From Pyrenopolyporus hunteri (taxonomy: Eukaryota > Ascomycota > Sordariomycetes > Xylariales > Hypoxylaceae): 64,000 nt of DNA. The notes under the pieces were generated by a model. It was not told the DNA's origin and did no database searches. It was given only the letters and a program-made list of their open reading frames with translations. The stretch spans positions 124,001-188,000 of the forward strand of contig CADCXC010000020.1 in assembly GCA_902806595.1 (NCBI GenBank), given 5' to 3'. Numbering within the stretch: the stretch's first letter is position 1; each line of letters starts with the position of its first letter. Positions 39,201 through 51,200 of the stretch are shown in pieces. Position numbers and translations under genes: made by a program.

Positions 39201-42200
39201 ATGAGAATATTAAAAAGTCATCCTTTATTAAGATTGGTTAATTCATATCTTATCGATTCATCAGAACCCAGTAACATCAGCTATTTATGAAATTTTGGGT
39301 CTTTATTAGCTGTTTGTTTAGTTATACAAATAATAACTGGTGTTACATTAGCTATGCATGTGCGCTGTGGTAACAGTTTAATGTCGTGTGTTTCAATCAC
39401 ATTCGTTCCTTCAAACGCGAATAGATCACCTGAGTTAGGTAAGGAGGAAATCTCATTGCTGAACATAGCATCTCAGACGAAAGCGAATAACTTCCGTTAC
39501 CCGCATACGGAAAATCTCGCAAGATCTTTCTCCTATGATGAGACTCTTACTAGTCAAATAATAATAACCACTGCCCCCAAGCTAAGGGGATCACTCGGCG
39601 GATACAGGTGCATTACTCTCTTGGAAAATTGTAATGCATGGTTTTCCATAGAAGGAGAGAGTACAGATTGTTCAGGAAGAACAAGCAAGGTTATGGGTAT
39701 TACATCTAAGGGAGATGTACGAACATTACAGCTGAACACAGGATTGCCTAAGGAGAGTAATTTCTATCGGCAACGGAGCAATTATAGTACCTGACCAAAT
39801 TCTCTCTGAGTAGGATACGACTTAGTTAACGCTAAGGGAAAGGGAAGAATTGCAGTATCATTATTATTCAACCGAACTTATGTCTCCGGAGGAGATACGG
39901 ACGCTAGAGCCAACGTGAGTTCTAAGTTGAATAAACTCTCGACAAGATCACAATCCACTCCTTACCAGATAATAGATAGAGATCTACACAATCTATTATC
40001 TAATACTGACACTTTAATATATGCATACGAAAATATCAAAAGTAAACCTGGAAACATGACACCGGGAGTTAGCCCCGAAACTTTGGACGATATATCAATA
40101 GACAAACTAGAAAACCTGGCGGCCAAACTTAAAAGTGAACAATTCAACTTTGCTCCTAGTAGAAGAGCTCAAATACCCAAACCTTCGGGAGGAACTAGAC
40201 CTTTATCAATAGCCTCACCCATGGACAAGATAGTCCAAGAAGCTATGAGACTAATATTAGAAGCAATATACGAACCTCTGTTTAAAGATAGTTCGCATGG
40301 ATTTAGACCTAATAAAGGTTGCCATACGGCGCTTAAACAGATCAAGCAGGAATTCCAACCTGTCCAATGAGTTATTGAAGGGGATCTAGCCAAATTCTTT
40401 GACACTATCCCCCATCAAAAATTGATGCAGATTATAGAAAAGAAGATTTCAGACAGAAGGTTTACAAACCTAATTTGAAAAGCCCTAAGAGTGGGCTATT
40501 TCAACTTCAAAGTCTACAAAAACAACATAATTGGAACACCCCAAGGTTCTATAGTCAGCCCTATTTTAGTTAATATATTCCTGCATCCATTCGATGAATT
40601 TATGCAGAAATTAAAGGAAGACTTCGACAAAGGTGTCAGATCCACGAGATCCAAGGAAAGTAGATACCACGAATACCACATTCTCAAAGCTAGACAAAAT
40701 AAAGACAAGAAACTAATCAGAAAGTTAATAAGCGAGAGATCCGAAGCCTCGGCGACAGATTTCGGATCAGACGAACTGAAAAGACTAGTGTATATACGAT
40801 ATGCGGACGACTGAGTTATAGGTATAAGAGGATCTAAATTAGAAACCTTATCGATACTAAGCAAAGTGAAAGAGTTCTTATCAACCTTGGAATTAAACCT
40901 AAGTGAGACAAAAACCAAAATAACTTCGCTAAACGAAGAGGCAGCCCTATTCCTTGGAACTGAGATATTTAGATCTAACCACACTAGCTACACCAGGATA
41001 GGTAGTTATAGAAGAGTAAGACGTAATAAACTAGGCATCCGCCTTGAAGCACCTATGAACAGAATAAAGGACAAGCTAGCAGAAGCAAGCTTCATCAAAG
41101 ACGGAAAATCTTATCCAAAATTTATTTGATTACACCTCGAACATGACCAGATAATACTAATGTACAACTCGGTATTGAGAGGTTTCCTAAACTATTACAA
41201 CTTTACACATAACTACGGTAGATTAGTTAGTTACACTGAATACATTTTGAAACAATCTTGCGCTAAACTACTAGCTACAAAATTTAGTATAGGTACTATG
41301 GCACAAGTCTATAAAAAATTCGGTAATTCCTTAACGGGACCAAAGGGAAAATCATTTTACAAGCCCAGCTACAAAATGTCCCTTAAGTTCCTAACTAGTG
41401 AATCCCTAATAATAGGAGCACTCTATCAAGAGTAATCCACGGCTACACTAGACAACTCGAAATGTAGCATATGCGAATATACTTACAGAGTAGAAATGCA
41501 TCACATAAGAGCGATGAAGGATTTAAATCCGAAGATATCTAATTTAGACAGACAAATGGTCAGAAACAATCGTAAGAGAATAGCCTTATTTATGTAGACA
41601 GTGTCGTATGGTGAAACATAGAAATAAAGAAACGGTATTTGACAAATCAAGGTAGTGGAATTAGTCGACAGAGCATTAATGATGTGGAGAGCCGTATGAG
41701 GGGAAACTTTCACGTGCGGTTCGGGAAAGGGGTAAAATTTTTTCCTAATTTTTTTATTTAGTCTAGTTCACTATGTAGAATATTTGTTTATTTTCAATTA
41801 TTTATTGTTTATTTGTATTTATATTTTTCCTTTTCCTTTTCCGATACCTAACGAAGATGAGTTAGAAGAGTTTATAAAAAAACTCTTAAAACTTTTAGAA
41901 TTAGGACTTATTGATGAAAATATGTTTTACTATTTTTTAACATGCATAATAGGAATATATGCATATTTAATAGTGAGGCATTTAATCAGGAATTCCTTAT
42001 ATGTACATTTGACTACATGTATTCTTAGAAACCCACCTGATAATGTGGGTATTAGAAGAGAAAGTATCTTAGTTATAGATACTCTAGATCCTAATATGCG
42101 AATTGTCAGATGTTTAATTTTTGCTACGGGTATGAATTTTGATTTCAAACGTTTTAGTTTGGATGGACGAAGCTGACTTGGTTTCTCTAGTGGTCCAGAT

Positions 42201-45200
42201 TTACTGCCAAGCGAAGTACCACACCGTGTTAGAACAGGAAATATGAATAGGATGGGTCGCTTAAATACTGTTACAGGTATTTATGGTTCTAGGTGATTTG
42301 CATTTATCAGGTTAGCTGAGGTATGTAGAATTGGAATGACTACAGGGTATGCAGAAGTAATGCATAGAATTACTTATGCTAATAATGTGTCATTTTCACA
42401 ACTGATGTTATGAGGTCTTAAGGATGCTGTAGCAGTACGTAGGGAAAGATTCTTTCAGGATTAATAAAAATTATATTATAAACAACCAATAAAAAAAAAT
42501 GTAAACCATCAAAAAAAATTAGGTCTTTTTATTCTAGTTCACTATAGTCCTAACGTATTAGAAGCGTTTAATTCTATAGAGCATAAGTCATAATGTGCTC
42601 TCTAAATCAAGTAAATTGCTGGAAACTCTTAAATAATAAGATAATCAGCAGGAAAGTTTAAATAAAATCTTCAGAGACTAAACACTTGACATTTATTAAT
42701 TTAAATGATAATATAGTCCAACCATCATCGAGAGTTGATGTTAATATAAAGATTATTTTTCTATGTCTGTGCACAGACATACCTTTATATTCATTTATTC
42801 AAGTATCAGGTATTAAAAATAAAATGAGATTTAATAGTTTTTCTGCTTATCCTTCGGATCAGAAGGCGACAAAAACATCAGAAACAGTAAATTTAAAAAA
42901 TTTAGATTCGTGCGCAAGCGATGAATTTTTATATTGATTTTCTGGATTTACGGATGCTTTTATCTTTAAACGTAAACTACCTTCGTTTTTCCAATATTTA
43001 TCGGTTTTCATTTTTAAATCTGAGACTGTATAATCATAGATGATAGGGCCCTAGATTTTACTGATGCTATTCAGGAACAAAAATTTATTAGTGATATATT
43101 TTTTCGGCGTAGCCCGAAAAAGTATATCTTGATATACTTTTATAAGAGTATAGTTTAATGGTAAAATAGGGAGCTCACACTCCGAATTCTCAGTTCAAGT
43201 CTGAGTTAGTCTGCTTTGCTTCAAGGTTCCGAAATTAAACCGTCAGAGTGAAGTAGGCGCAATTCATCCTATACGTAGGTTTTTTAAGAATTAAGTTAAA
43301 TATGATAAATTTAAGCAAAAATAAAATAAATAAAGGTTTCTTTACAGGTTTTCCATTTGTGTTGCAATATACAGAAGGTAGACAGAATATTTCGCTGCTG
43401 CCTGGTGGCAACACAAAAAATAGAGTTAAGTATTCGTCATTTAGTACTAAACGTGACAAGAATAATTTGAGTTTAGTAGTTTGGGGTAGTAATTTGACAT
43501 CTTCGGTGGGAATAGGAAGACATACAAAGCAAGTTAGGGATATGATAAAGTTACCATCTTATAAAATGAGCGTTATTGTTGGATTACTACTATCAGATGG
43601 TTGATTGACTATATCTTCAAAAACAAGTAAAAATGCACGTTTAGGATTTAAACAGGCTTTTGCTCAAAGAAAATATGTCTGGTTTGTGTTTAATGAATTA
43701 TCTCATTATTGCAGTAGTTATCCTGTATTAACCAAAGGTATTAGAGCAGGAAACTCCTTTTACGGTCTACAGTTTTTTACTAGATCGTTGTCCTGTTTTA
43801 CTGAATTATATTCTATATTCTATGTTAATAAAGTTAAAGTGATTCCATCAGATATTTATAATCTCTTGACTCCTGTAGCTCTAGCTCATCTCATTATGGG
43901 GGATGGAGGATTTAAAAGTAAAGGTATTTTTATTTGTACTGACTCTTATTCTCCTTATGACGTGGTACGTTTAATGAATGTATTAATTGTACGTTATGAT
44001 TTAAAATGTACCTTACATAAATCTAGTAATGGGCGTGGCCATAGAATATATATTTCTAGAAACTCTGTAGGTAAAGTTATAAAGATAGTTAAACCATATA
44101 TTATTCCAAGTCTCTATTATAAAGTAGGAATAACTAATGATTTAATAGATTAAATTTTATTTGTTGCTTCATGATTAGTAAAAAATGGCAAATTAAAATA
44201 CTTTATGTATTACCTAATTATTTTTGTGTTGAGGTAGTTTATGATAATAGTAAAGGTAAATTCGTTACTAATCATATAGTAAAAGTTAAAAGATGGCTCC
44301 GCGTAAAGTTATTATTTCTCATTTTTTTTTATATCTATGTTAAATAGATGATAAGTTGCTATAATTTAGCTATCTAAGTTAAATGAAAAATATATTATTT
44401 TTATAAAAAAGGTAATTTTTTAATTACTTTAGATCGTAGTTATATAAAATTAAGATTTAGAATAAATTTACATATAGATGATATTAAAGTTCTTGAAACC
44501 ATAAAATCCAGATTAAATATAGGTAGAATAGTATCGGATACTGATACTAGTTGTTCATATATTATTGAAGATTCTTTAGGAATAGAATTATTATGTAATA
44601 TATTTAAAAATTTTCCTTTACATACTAGTAAAAAATTAGACTTTGAAAGTTTTTTTGAAGCTTTTTTAATTAGAAAAAAAGGTAAAATTATCTGAATCTG
44701 ATTTAAATAAAATATTATTATTAAAAAATAATATGAATTCTAAGAGAACAGTGTTTTCATACAATACATCTAAATCTCAAATTATAATAAACCCCAATTG
44801 ATTTATAGGTTTCCTAGAAGGTGAAGGTACTTTTGGTATTAAAACAGGATCTTCTTTATATTTCCAAGTAGCTCAAAAAACCACAAGTCAAGAGTGTTTA
44901 AATGGAATTATAAATTATTTACATGATTTATCAAATAATACCCAATTACCAGAAAATAGTAAAATATCACCTTTACATGTTACTAGTACAACTAATGCTA
45001 AAACTAATGTAGTTTCAATAGTTATAGCTAATATAGATTCTTTATATTATTTTTTATTACCTTTATTAAATAATTCTAATATGTATTCACGTAAAAAAAT
45101 AGATTTTGAATTATGAAGAATGGCCTTGTTATTAAAAATACATGGTTACTATTTTTCAATAGAAGGAAAAATTTTATTTTTGGATATTTCCGATATTCTT

Positions 45201-48200
45201 AATAAAAGATATAGTGATAAAAATAGTTTAGAAGTAGAGACTATTATTAATGATATAACTAATAGATTTGAGCTTATTATGGAAAAAGAACCTTTATTTG
45301 ATGTAGATCTTTATCTACCTCATATTGAAAATGTACGTAAGTTTAGTAAAATAAATAAATCTGAAAACCCTAAAGTTGTATATATTTATACAGAAAACGG
45401 GTTAATAGAAGGATCACCTTTTTCTTCTTTTAGTCTAGCTCATAAAGCATTAGGGTTAAAATCTAGTAGCAATACATGTAACCGTTATATTGATACAAAT
45501 AGATGATATAAAAATAAATATATTTTTTCATCTAAACCTATAGATAGCGCGTCTAAGGATTAGATTATAGTAGATAAATAATTTTTACTTTTGATTATGC
45601 GTGATGTAAATAATGGATGATTAGTTCGTTATTTACATAGTAACACAGCTTCGGCTTTCTTCTTTTTAGTGTACCTACACATAGGTAGAGGTATATATTA
45701 TGGATCTTATAGATCTCCAAGAACATTAGTTTGAGCTATAGGTACAGTTATACTTATACTTATGATAGGTACAGCTTTCTTGGGTTTTAGTGAATATAGC
45801 CCAAAATGGTATAGATATATAAATTATTATAATCGTAATTATTTAGATATTACCACCCGTAAGTTAGGGTATTCAATGTCAAATTCAACTTTTTACAGTG
45901 GCCGTAATAGTAGAAATTATACAAGTAGAAGGTTCCACAGCACGGGCTCTAATAAAGATATAAGTCCTGTGGTTCAAGAATTTTTAAAAGAGAAAAACTT
46001 AAATCCTGTTTTTATTTATGAAAATCTAAATAATCAGGAAACTAAGAATACAATAAAAGAGACGTAGACAATATTAGTGGTATTTATTTAATTTTTAATA
46101 AAGTAACAAGTGATTATTATATAGGATCAGCCTCTACTAATAAAATGTATAGCAGATTTTATAGACATTTAATTAATTTTACTGGTAGTAAAATAGTTAA
46201 ATTAGCTGTGAAAAAGTATAATCTAGGTAATTTCGCTTTTATTATATTGGAATTATACCCAGAAGAGGTTAATGTAGAAAATAATAAGAAATTGCTAGAT
46301 TTAGAAGACTTTTATTTGAAAAGTTTGTTACCTAATTATAATATATTAACTGAGGCTGGTTCGAGTTTTGGTTATAAACATACTGAAATAACTAGGATCT
46401 CTATGAAAGCAAATTATAGTGAAGAACGTCGTGAATCCATAGGTAGTTTAAATAGAGGTAAGACTCTAAGTGAGGAAACTAAAGCCAAAATAAAAGCCAA
46501 AGCTTTAGCTAGAACAGAGCCTCGTACATTGTCTAAAGAATTCTTAGATACAATGAAAAAGAATTCAAAAGGCATAGTGTTATATAATATAAGTAATAAC
46601 ACGTTGTATGGCGAATATCCTAGTATCTTAGAGGCCTCTAAAAGTTTAAATTGCAGTGATAAAACTATTAGAAGAGCTTTAAATACAGAAAAGAAAATTC
46701 TATTAAGACGTTGAAGAGTTAAATACAAATAATTATATATTTATATCATAGTCCCACGAGTTAAATTTTTTTATGTTACTTCTAGAAGAAAATAAAAATT
46801 AAAGTGGAATAACCTGACAGGGTTATTGAAGAAATATTTATATTTCTTTGGCGACATATAGTGAAAACGATCAAAATATTATGGCAAAGTGGAAGACTTT
46901 CACTATTACCTATTAATAATAGATCGTCGGTTATCTAGATAATCGCGACAGACTGGGTCACTTATGGGTGGCTGAAATGCTGCTTAATGCACAGTCGAAG
47001 CTTTTAATTAAAAATTTAATTAATAGAATAAACGAATTCAAAGTTATTCTAGCTTATTCAAAGTTGGACAAGTAAGTTAGCATGTTCTACCCTTTTATTT
47101 TCATGAAGGTTTAAACCTTTTCTTTGTATTTATTGGGTATTTATATCTGGTTAATTTTTATTTAGGATATAATTATACTACTCTAGTCAGAGAAGTATGC
47201 ACTGTTGCAGCTTCTAAAAAGCTAGAAAATTTATTAACAGAAGATTTATTAAATAAAAAAGCCTCAGATTTAGAGTGATTATGCGGGTTTTCAGAAGCGG
47301 AGTCTGGATTTTATATATCTAGTACAGGTGCTTTATCGTTTAAAATAAAATTGCATTGAGATGATAAACAAGCTTTAGTATATATAAAAAATTTATTAAG
47401 TGAATTGGCTAATCGAGAGGTGGGTGTTATTATAGATTCAAAAGACCAACACGAATCTTACTGTACAGTATCTAAGTTTCAAGATATTCAAGAGATCCTG
47501 ATTCCTATATTTTCAACATATTATTTTACTACTTCTAAGTACTTAGACTTTCAAGATTTCAAAGCTGCGGTAGAAATAAAAAAAGCATCTTTTATAGAAA
47601 AAAGAAAATTAAATGAGGTAGAGTTAAAAAAATATTGAATTTAAAATCAGGTATGAACTCTCAAAGAGTACATTTTGATACTAATAGCATACCTAAGCGT
47701 GCTTTAACTCCTTATAGACTTCTTGGGTTTGTAGAAGGGGATGGAACTTTCTGTTTACCAAATATGATTCCTACTTTTGCCATTAAACAACACTCTAAAA
47801 ACATACACTTTTTATATGAGATAGCTGAATATTTTAATAATTTACCATATAAACCTGAAATAGGTCCTAAATTAGATAAATTAAAGACTAAACCTACACC
47901 AGGAGTACACAACCCTAATTTAGCTGGAGGAATGTCTTCTTTAAGTGTTTCTAATATACTACAACTTTATAATTATCTTCTACCCTTTTTTAAGTCTTTG
48001 GAATTTAAAACCAGAAAGGTTGTCGATTTTCAATATTGAGAGGTAGCAGTAAAACTTAAAGCTTTAGGTTATACTACAAAACCTGAAGGTAAGAAATGTT
48101 TAATAGAAATAAATAAGTATATTAATAAGCGTTAATCTACTGATCTTGAGGTAGCTAATGCCCCTCCCCCGGCCCCCCCCCTACCCCTTGGGTAGGTGGG

Positions 48201-51200
48201 GAGTTTATATGATATATGTAAAATATTTGACAGCCTCACCTGTATTTGACTTAGCTTCAGGTTTATCCTATAAAGTTTACTCTGATATAGCTAAAGTAAC
48301 AAAAAAAGGTACAGAAGGGTATGGTGTAAATGTGTACGATAATGGTAAATTAGTAAAAGGGTCTCCTTTTTCTTCTTATACTCAAGCTGCTTTAGCTCTG
48401 GGTAATATTAATATTTCTTCTGTAATATCTAAAAAAATAGATACAGATAAGTTATATAAGCAAAGATATAAATTTGAATCTTCTGTTTAACCTGATAATT
48501 GATAATAAAATTGAACACACTTATTTTAAATTTAACACATGTTTTAATAAGTAAGTATGTATGTATTGCCTTTCGGACAAATGTCGCTATGGGGTTATAA
48601 ATAATTTGCCTTAAATGTATAACTAATTCAAAAAATAAAAACCAGTACAATTTGATCATAGTTAACCTTTTTACTTAATCCTCCTATTTGCTCTTTTAAA
48701 CCAAATGAACTTACTTCCACTAACTCCCTCCCTCGAGAAATGGTGGGTGCGTAGCACCCGCCGTTTCAGGAAGAACTATACGAATCACAGCTACTACCAC
48801 TTCGACAATATGATCGACATCCTCATCTGTGATATTGAAGGGAGGCGCAAGGATAATGTGATCTCCTTGAATACCATCAACGCTCCCTGTACCAGGATAA
48901 AGGGTCATATTGAATGGGTCTGAGAGGGCCAATTCTAGAATCTTCTGAGAAATGCCTGCTTCAGGAGCGAAAGGCTGTTTTGTCTTTCTGTCCTTCACAA
49001 ACTCTATGCCCCAAAAAAGACCCTGTCCCCTAACATCCCCTACATTAGGGTGTTTATCTAGGAGCTCTTTCAAAAGTTTCCCTAAAGCTGTCCCTCGTTT
49101 GGTGACATTTTTAAGTAAATTGTCTTCCCTAATGATTCGCTGAACTTCCAGAGCAGCTGCTGCCTGTATTGGCATAGCTTGGTAGGTCAAGCCGTGGATA
49201 AACTGTCCACTTCCTTCCATTATCGTGTTTACTACCTTCTGGGATAATAACATGGCCGCGATAGGTTGATATCCGCCTCCCAGCCCTTTAGCCATGGTTT
49301 GGATATCAGGGACAATATCCTCTGCTTGCCACGCGTGTAAAGTGCCTGTGCGGCCTGAGCCGCACATCACTTCATCTAGTATGAAAAGAGCACCATACTT
49401 GTGGCAAACATCTCGCATGGCTTTAAGGTAGCCAGGCACATAGGGAACACATCCAAGGGCGGCGCCGACGACAGGCTCTGCAATAAACCCGATAACTGTC
49501 TCTGGCCCTAACTCGCGGAATTTATTATCGAGTTCGGTAGCTTTTCGGGTAACGAAGGCAGCATCCGATTCGCCTTCTTCCTGTTGACGATATGGGTAAC
49601 AGGAAGAAATGTGGTGTATATTATCCATTAGGAATGGAATATAAGGTTGTCTCCGGGTCATGAACCCGGAGACGCTCAGAGCCCCAATCGTGTTACCGTG
49701 ATATGAATTTTCACGGGCGATAAAATTGACACGAGGAGTATCCTTGTTTTTCGTAAAAAATTGACGAGATAATTTAATGGCTGCCTCCATGGCTTCCGAG
49801 CCTGAACCAGTCAAGTAGACTCTGGACATTTTTCCATTCGTACCCTGGATGAGCTCCTTACACAGGTCTTTGACAACTGGGCTGGCCCAAAATGAGGATG
49901 CAAGATAGGTTACGCCGGTAAGTGACTGATTATGTATAGCTTCGATGACTCTTTTATGTCCGTAGCCAAGACATGAAACAGCCGCTCCGGCGCAAGCGTC
50001 GAAGATCTTGCGCCCGTCGCTCGTTAAAAGGTAATGACCTTCTGCACTTTTTACTTCAGGGTATTCCTTGCGAAGATTACGGTGAAAGCCGTATTCGATA
50101 TGAGATTCCTCGGTGATAGGTGTAAAATTCATAGTGTAGTATGATATTTGTGTAAGGTTGTGACTAAAAGAAGACTCAAAGAGTTGACTTAGGATAAAGT
50201 TTGATGTGAATCAAATATTGGTTGTGATTGATAATGATGATGGATTTGATTGTGAAGAAAGAGAAATCCAGGGAGATTCCTTATTCTTATATACTTTTCT
50301 TTATCTAGAATACAAATAAGTTTTTTTTCGATTTATAAGCAATATATGAGATCTGTATTTTCCTCACCCGCAGGGGGTAGTAATATTACCTAGGGCACCT
50401 TCTGTGATACTTCAGGGATTATCATCATGTGAAAAGACCAGATGATCAATATTGAAACAAAAGATAAGGAAATAGCCAAAATGACAGGGTGGAAAATCTT
50501 GTGTGCCGTAGGGTTACAAGAAGGATGACGCGTCATGGGTGTACAAGGAAGGTATGATTAATGCTTATGATTAGGTTGTGTGATGGGCTTATCTTTTTAC
50601 TGGATAGATTTAAGGTAATCCTGATTATGGTTGCATGGTGGGGAAACCTGTCCAATACAGGAAGGTGAATAGTCATACGATATCGTGTCGGAAAATGCCA
50701 AGAGGATCTTCATTTATATCTGTCAATCTATTGGTTGATTAGCTATCACAAGACTAAAAGGAATGCTCAAAGAAGTGTGACTCATTTTCTAGAAAGGGAA
50801 GGTGTGACTCACCCAGATGTGTCATATCCTAGATCTAGCCTCGTATTCGGCGATCATTTCGTATTCGGCTGCTAAACCTGTCAAGTGGACTTGGTCGTAT
50901 GATTTATATGTAAGGATGTAGTCATTTCATCTTTTATTGGTAGAAGAAGCAGTATGAGGTAGGGTTGTGTGATAAAAAGACAAGTGGCAATAATGAAGTG
51001 TATGAAATATGACAGGGTTTATTCCGAATTAGATAGTAAGGAAATACCCCAAATAGTTTTCATTGGGTATGTAGGAATCTTGGCAATGTAGAGTATAAAG
51101 AAAAAAACCTGTTTTCCTCGCTACCCCCTGTGGGTGAGGAGGCGCCGAAATATCCTTATCTTATGACCCAATGATCATCATAGAGAGGTTAGGTCTACGT

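Larger units (their letters stand above)
39360..42542 (+). mobile_element. Group II intron 1 of cob, with duplicated 3' splice region
   Basis: It begins GTGCGCTGTGG, matching the group II consensus GUGYG. Domain V is at about 41689-41722 (GAGCCGTATGAGGGGAAACT... ending CGTGCGGTTCG). The 3' end sequence CTAGTTCAC before TAT occurs twice: at 41763-41774 and at 42534-42545. Exon 2 (TATAGTCCTAACG) follows the second; an ORF follows the first. Confidence 0.9.
42686..45563 (+). pseudogene. LAGLIDADG/NUMOD1 endonuclease of cob intron 2, split by an insertion and a frameshift
   Basis: The start (to about 42955) ends in WFSGFTDA, the first LAGLIDADG motif cut in the middle. The continuation GNFLITLDRSYIKLRFRINL appears only at about 44410, after 1.45 kb of foreign sequence. 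The frame shifts again at the AAAA at 44684-44687, after which the second motif WFIGFLEGEGTF (about 44800) and a NUMOD1-like tail (YTENGLIEGSPFSSFSLAHKAL) run to the stop at 45563. The gene is dead unless the insertion is spliced out and the frameshift is an error. Confidence 0.8.
42585..45593 (+). mobile_element. Group I intron 2 of cob, carrying a disrupted ORF
   Basis: It lies between GAGCAT and ATTATGCGTGATG, ending in G45593. Core elements: AAATTGCTGGAAACTCTT near 42612, AATCAGCAGGAAAG near 42641, TCTTCAGAGACTAAAC near 42668 and ATATAGTCCAACCATC near 42712. Confidence 0.85.
45786..48559 (+). mobile_element. Group I intron 3 of cob, compound (two endonuclease regions)
   Basis: The first part has a complete core after a GIY-YIG ORF: ATAGTGAAAACGATCAAAA near 46858, AGATCGTCGGTTATC near 46920, ACAGACTGGGTCACTTATGG near 46948 and GCTTAATGCACAGTCG near 46982. 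It would end at G47080, followed by CATGTTCTACCCTTT, a fossil of the next exon. A second ORF region follows, and the working exon (TATGTATTGCCTTTC) starts only after G48559. Confidence 0.8.

Noticed and set aside
40514..40984. Minus-strand ORF of 156 codons opposite the reverse transcriptase
   Set aside because: It is a shadow of the conserved RT frame; the plus strand explains the sequence.
48720..50132. Contig chimera with nuclear DNA
   Set aside because: The unit is bounded by group I core and intron sequence on both sides, is repeated as a second module, and contains this mtDNA's own GC clusters. It cannot be fully excluded without reads.
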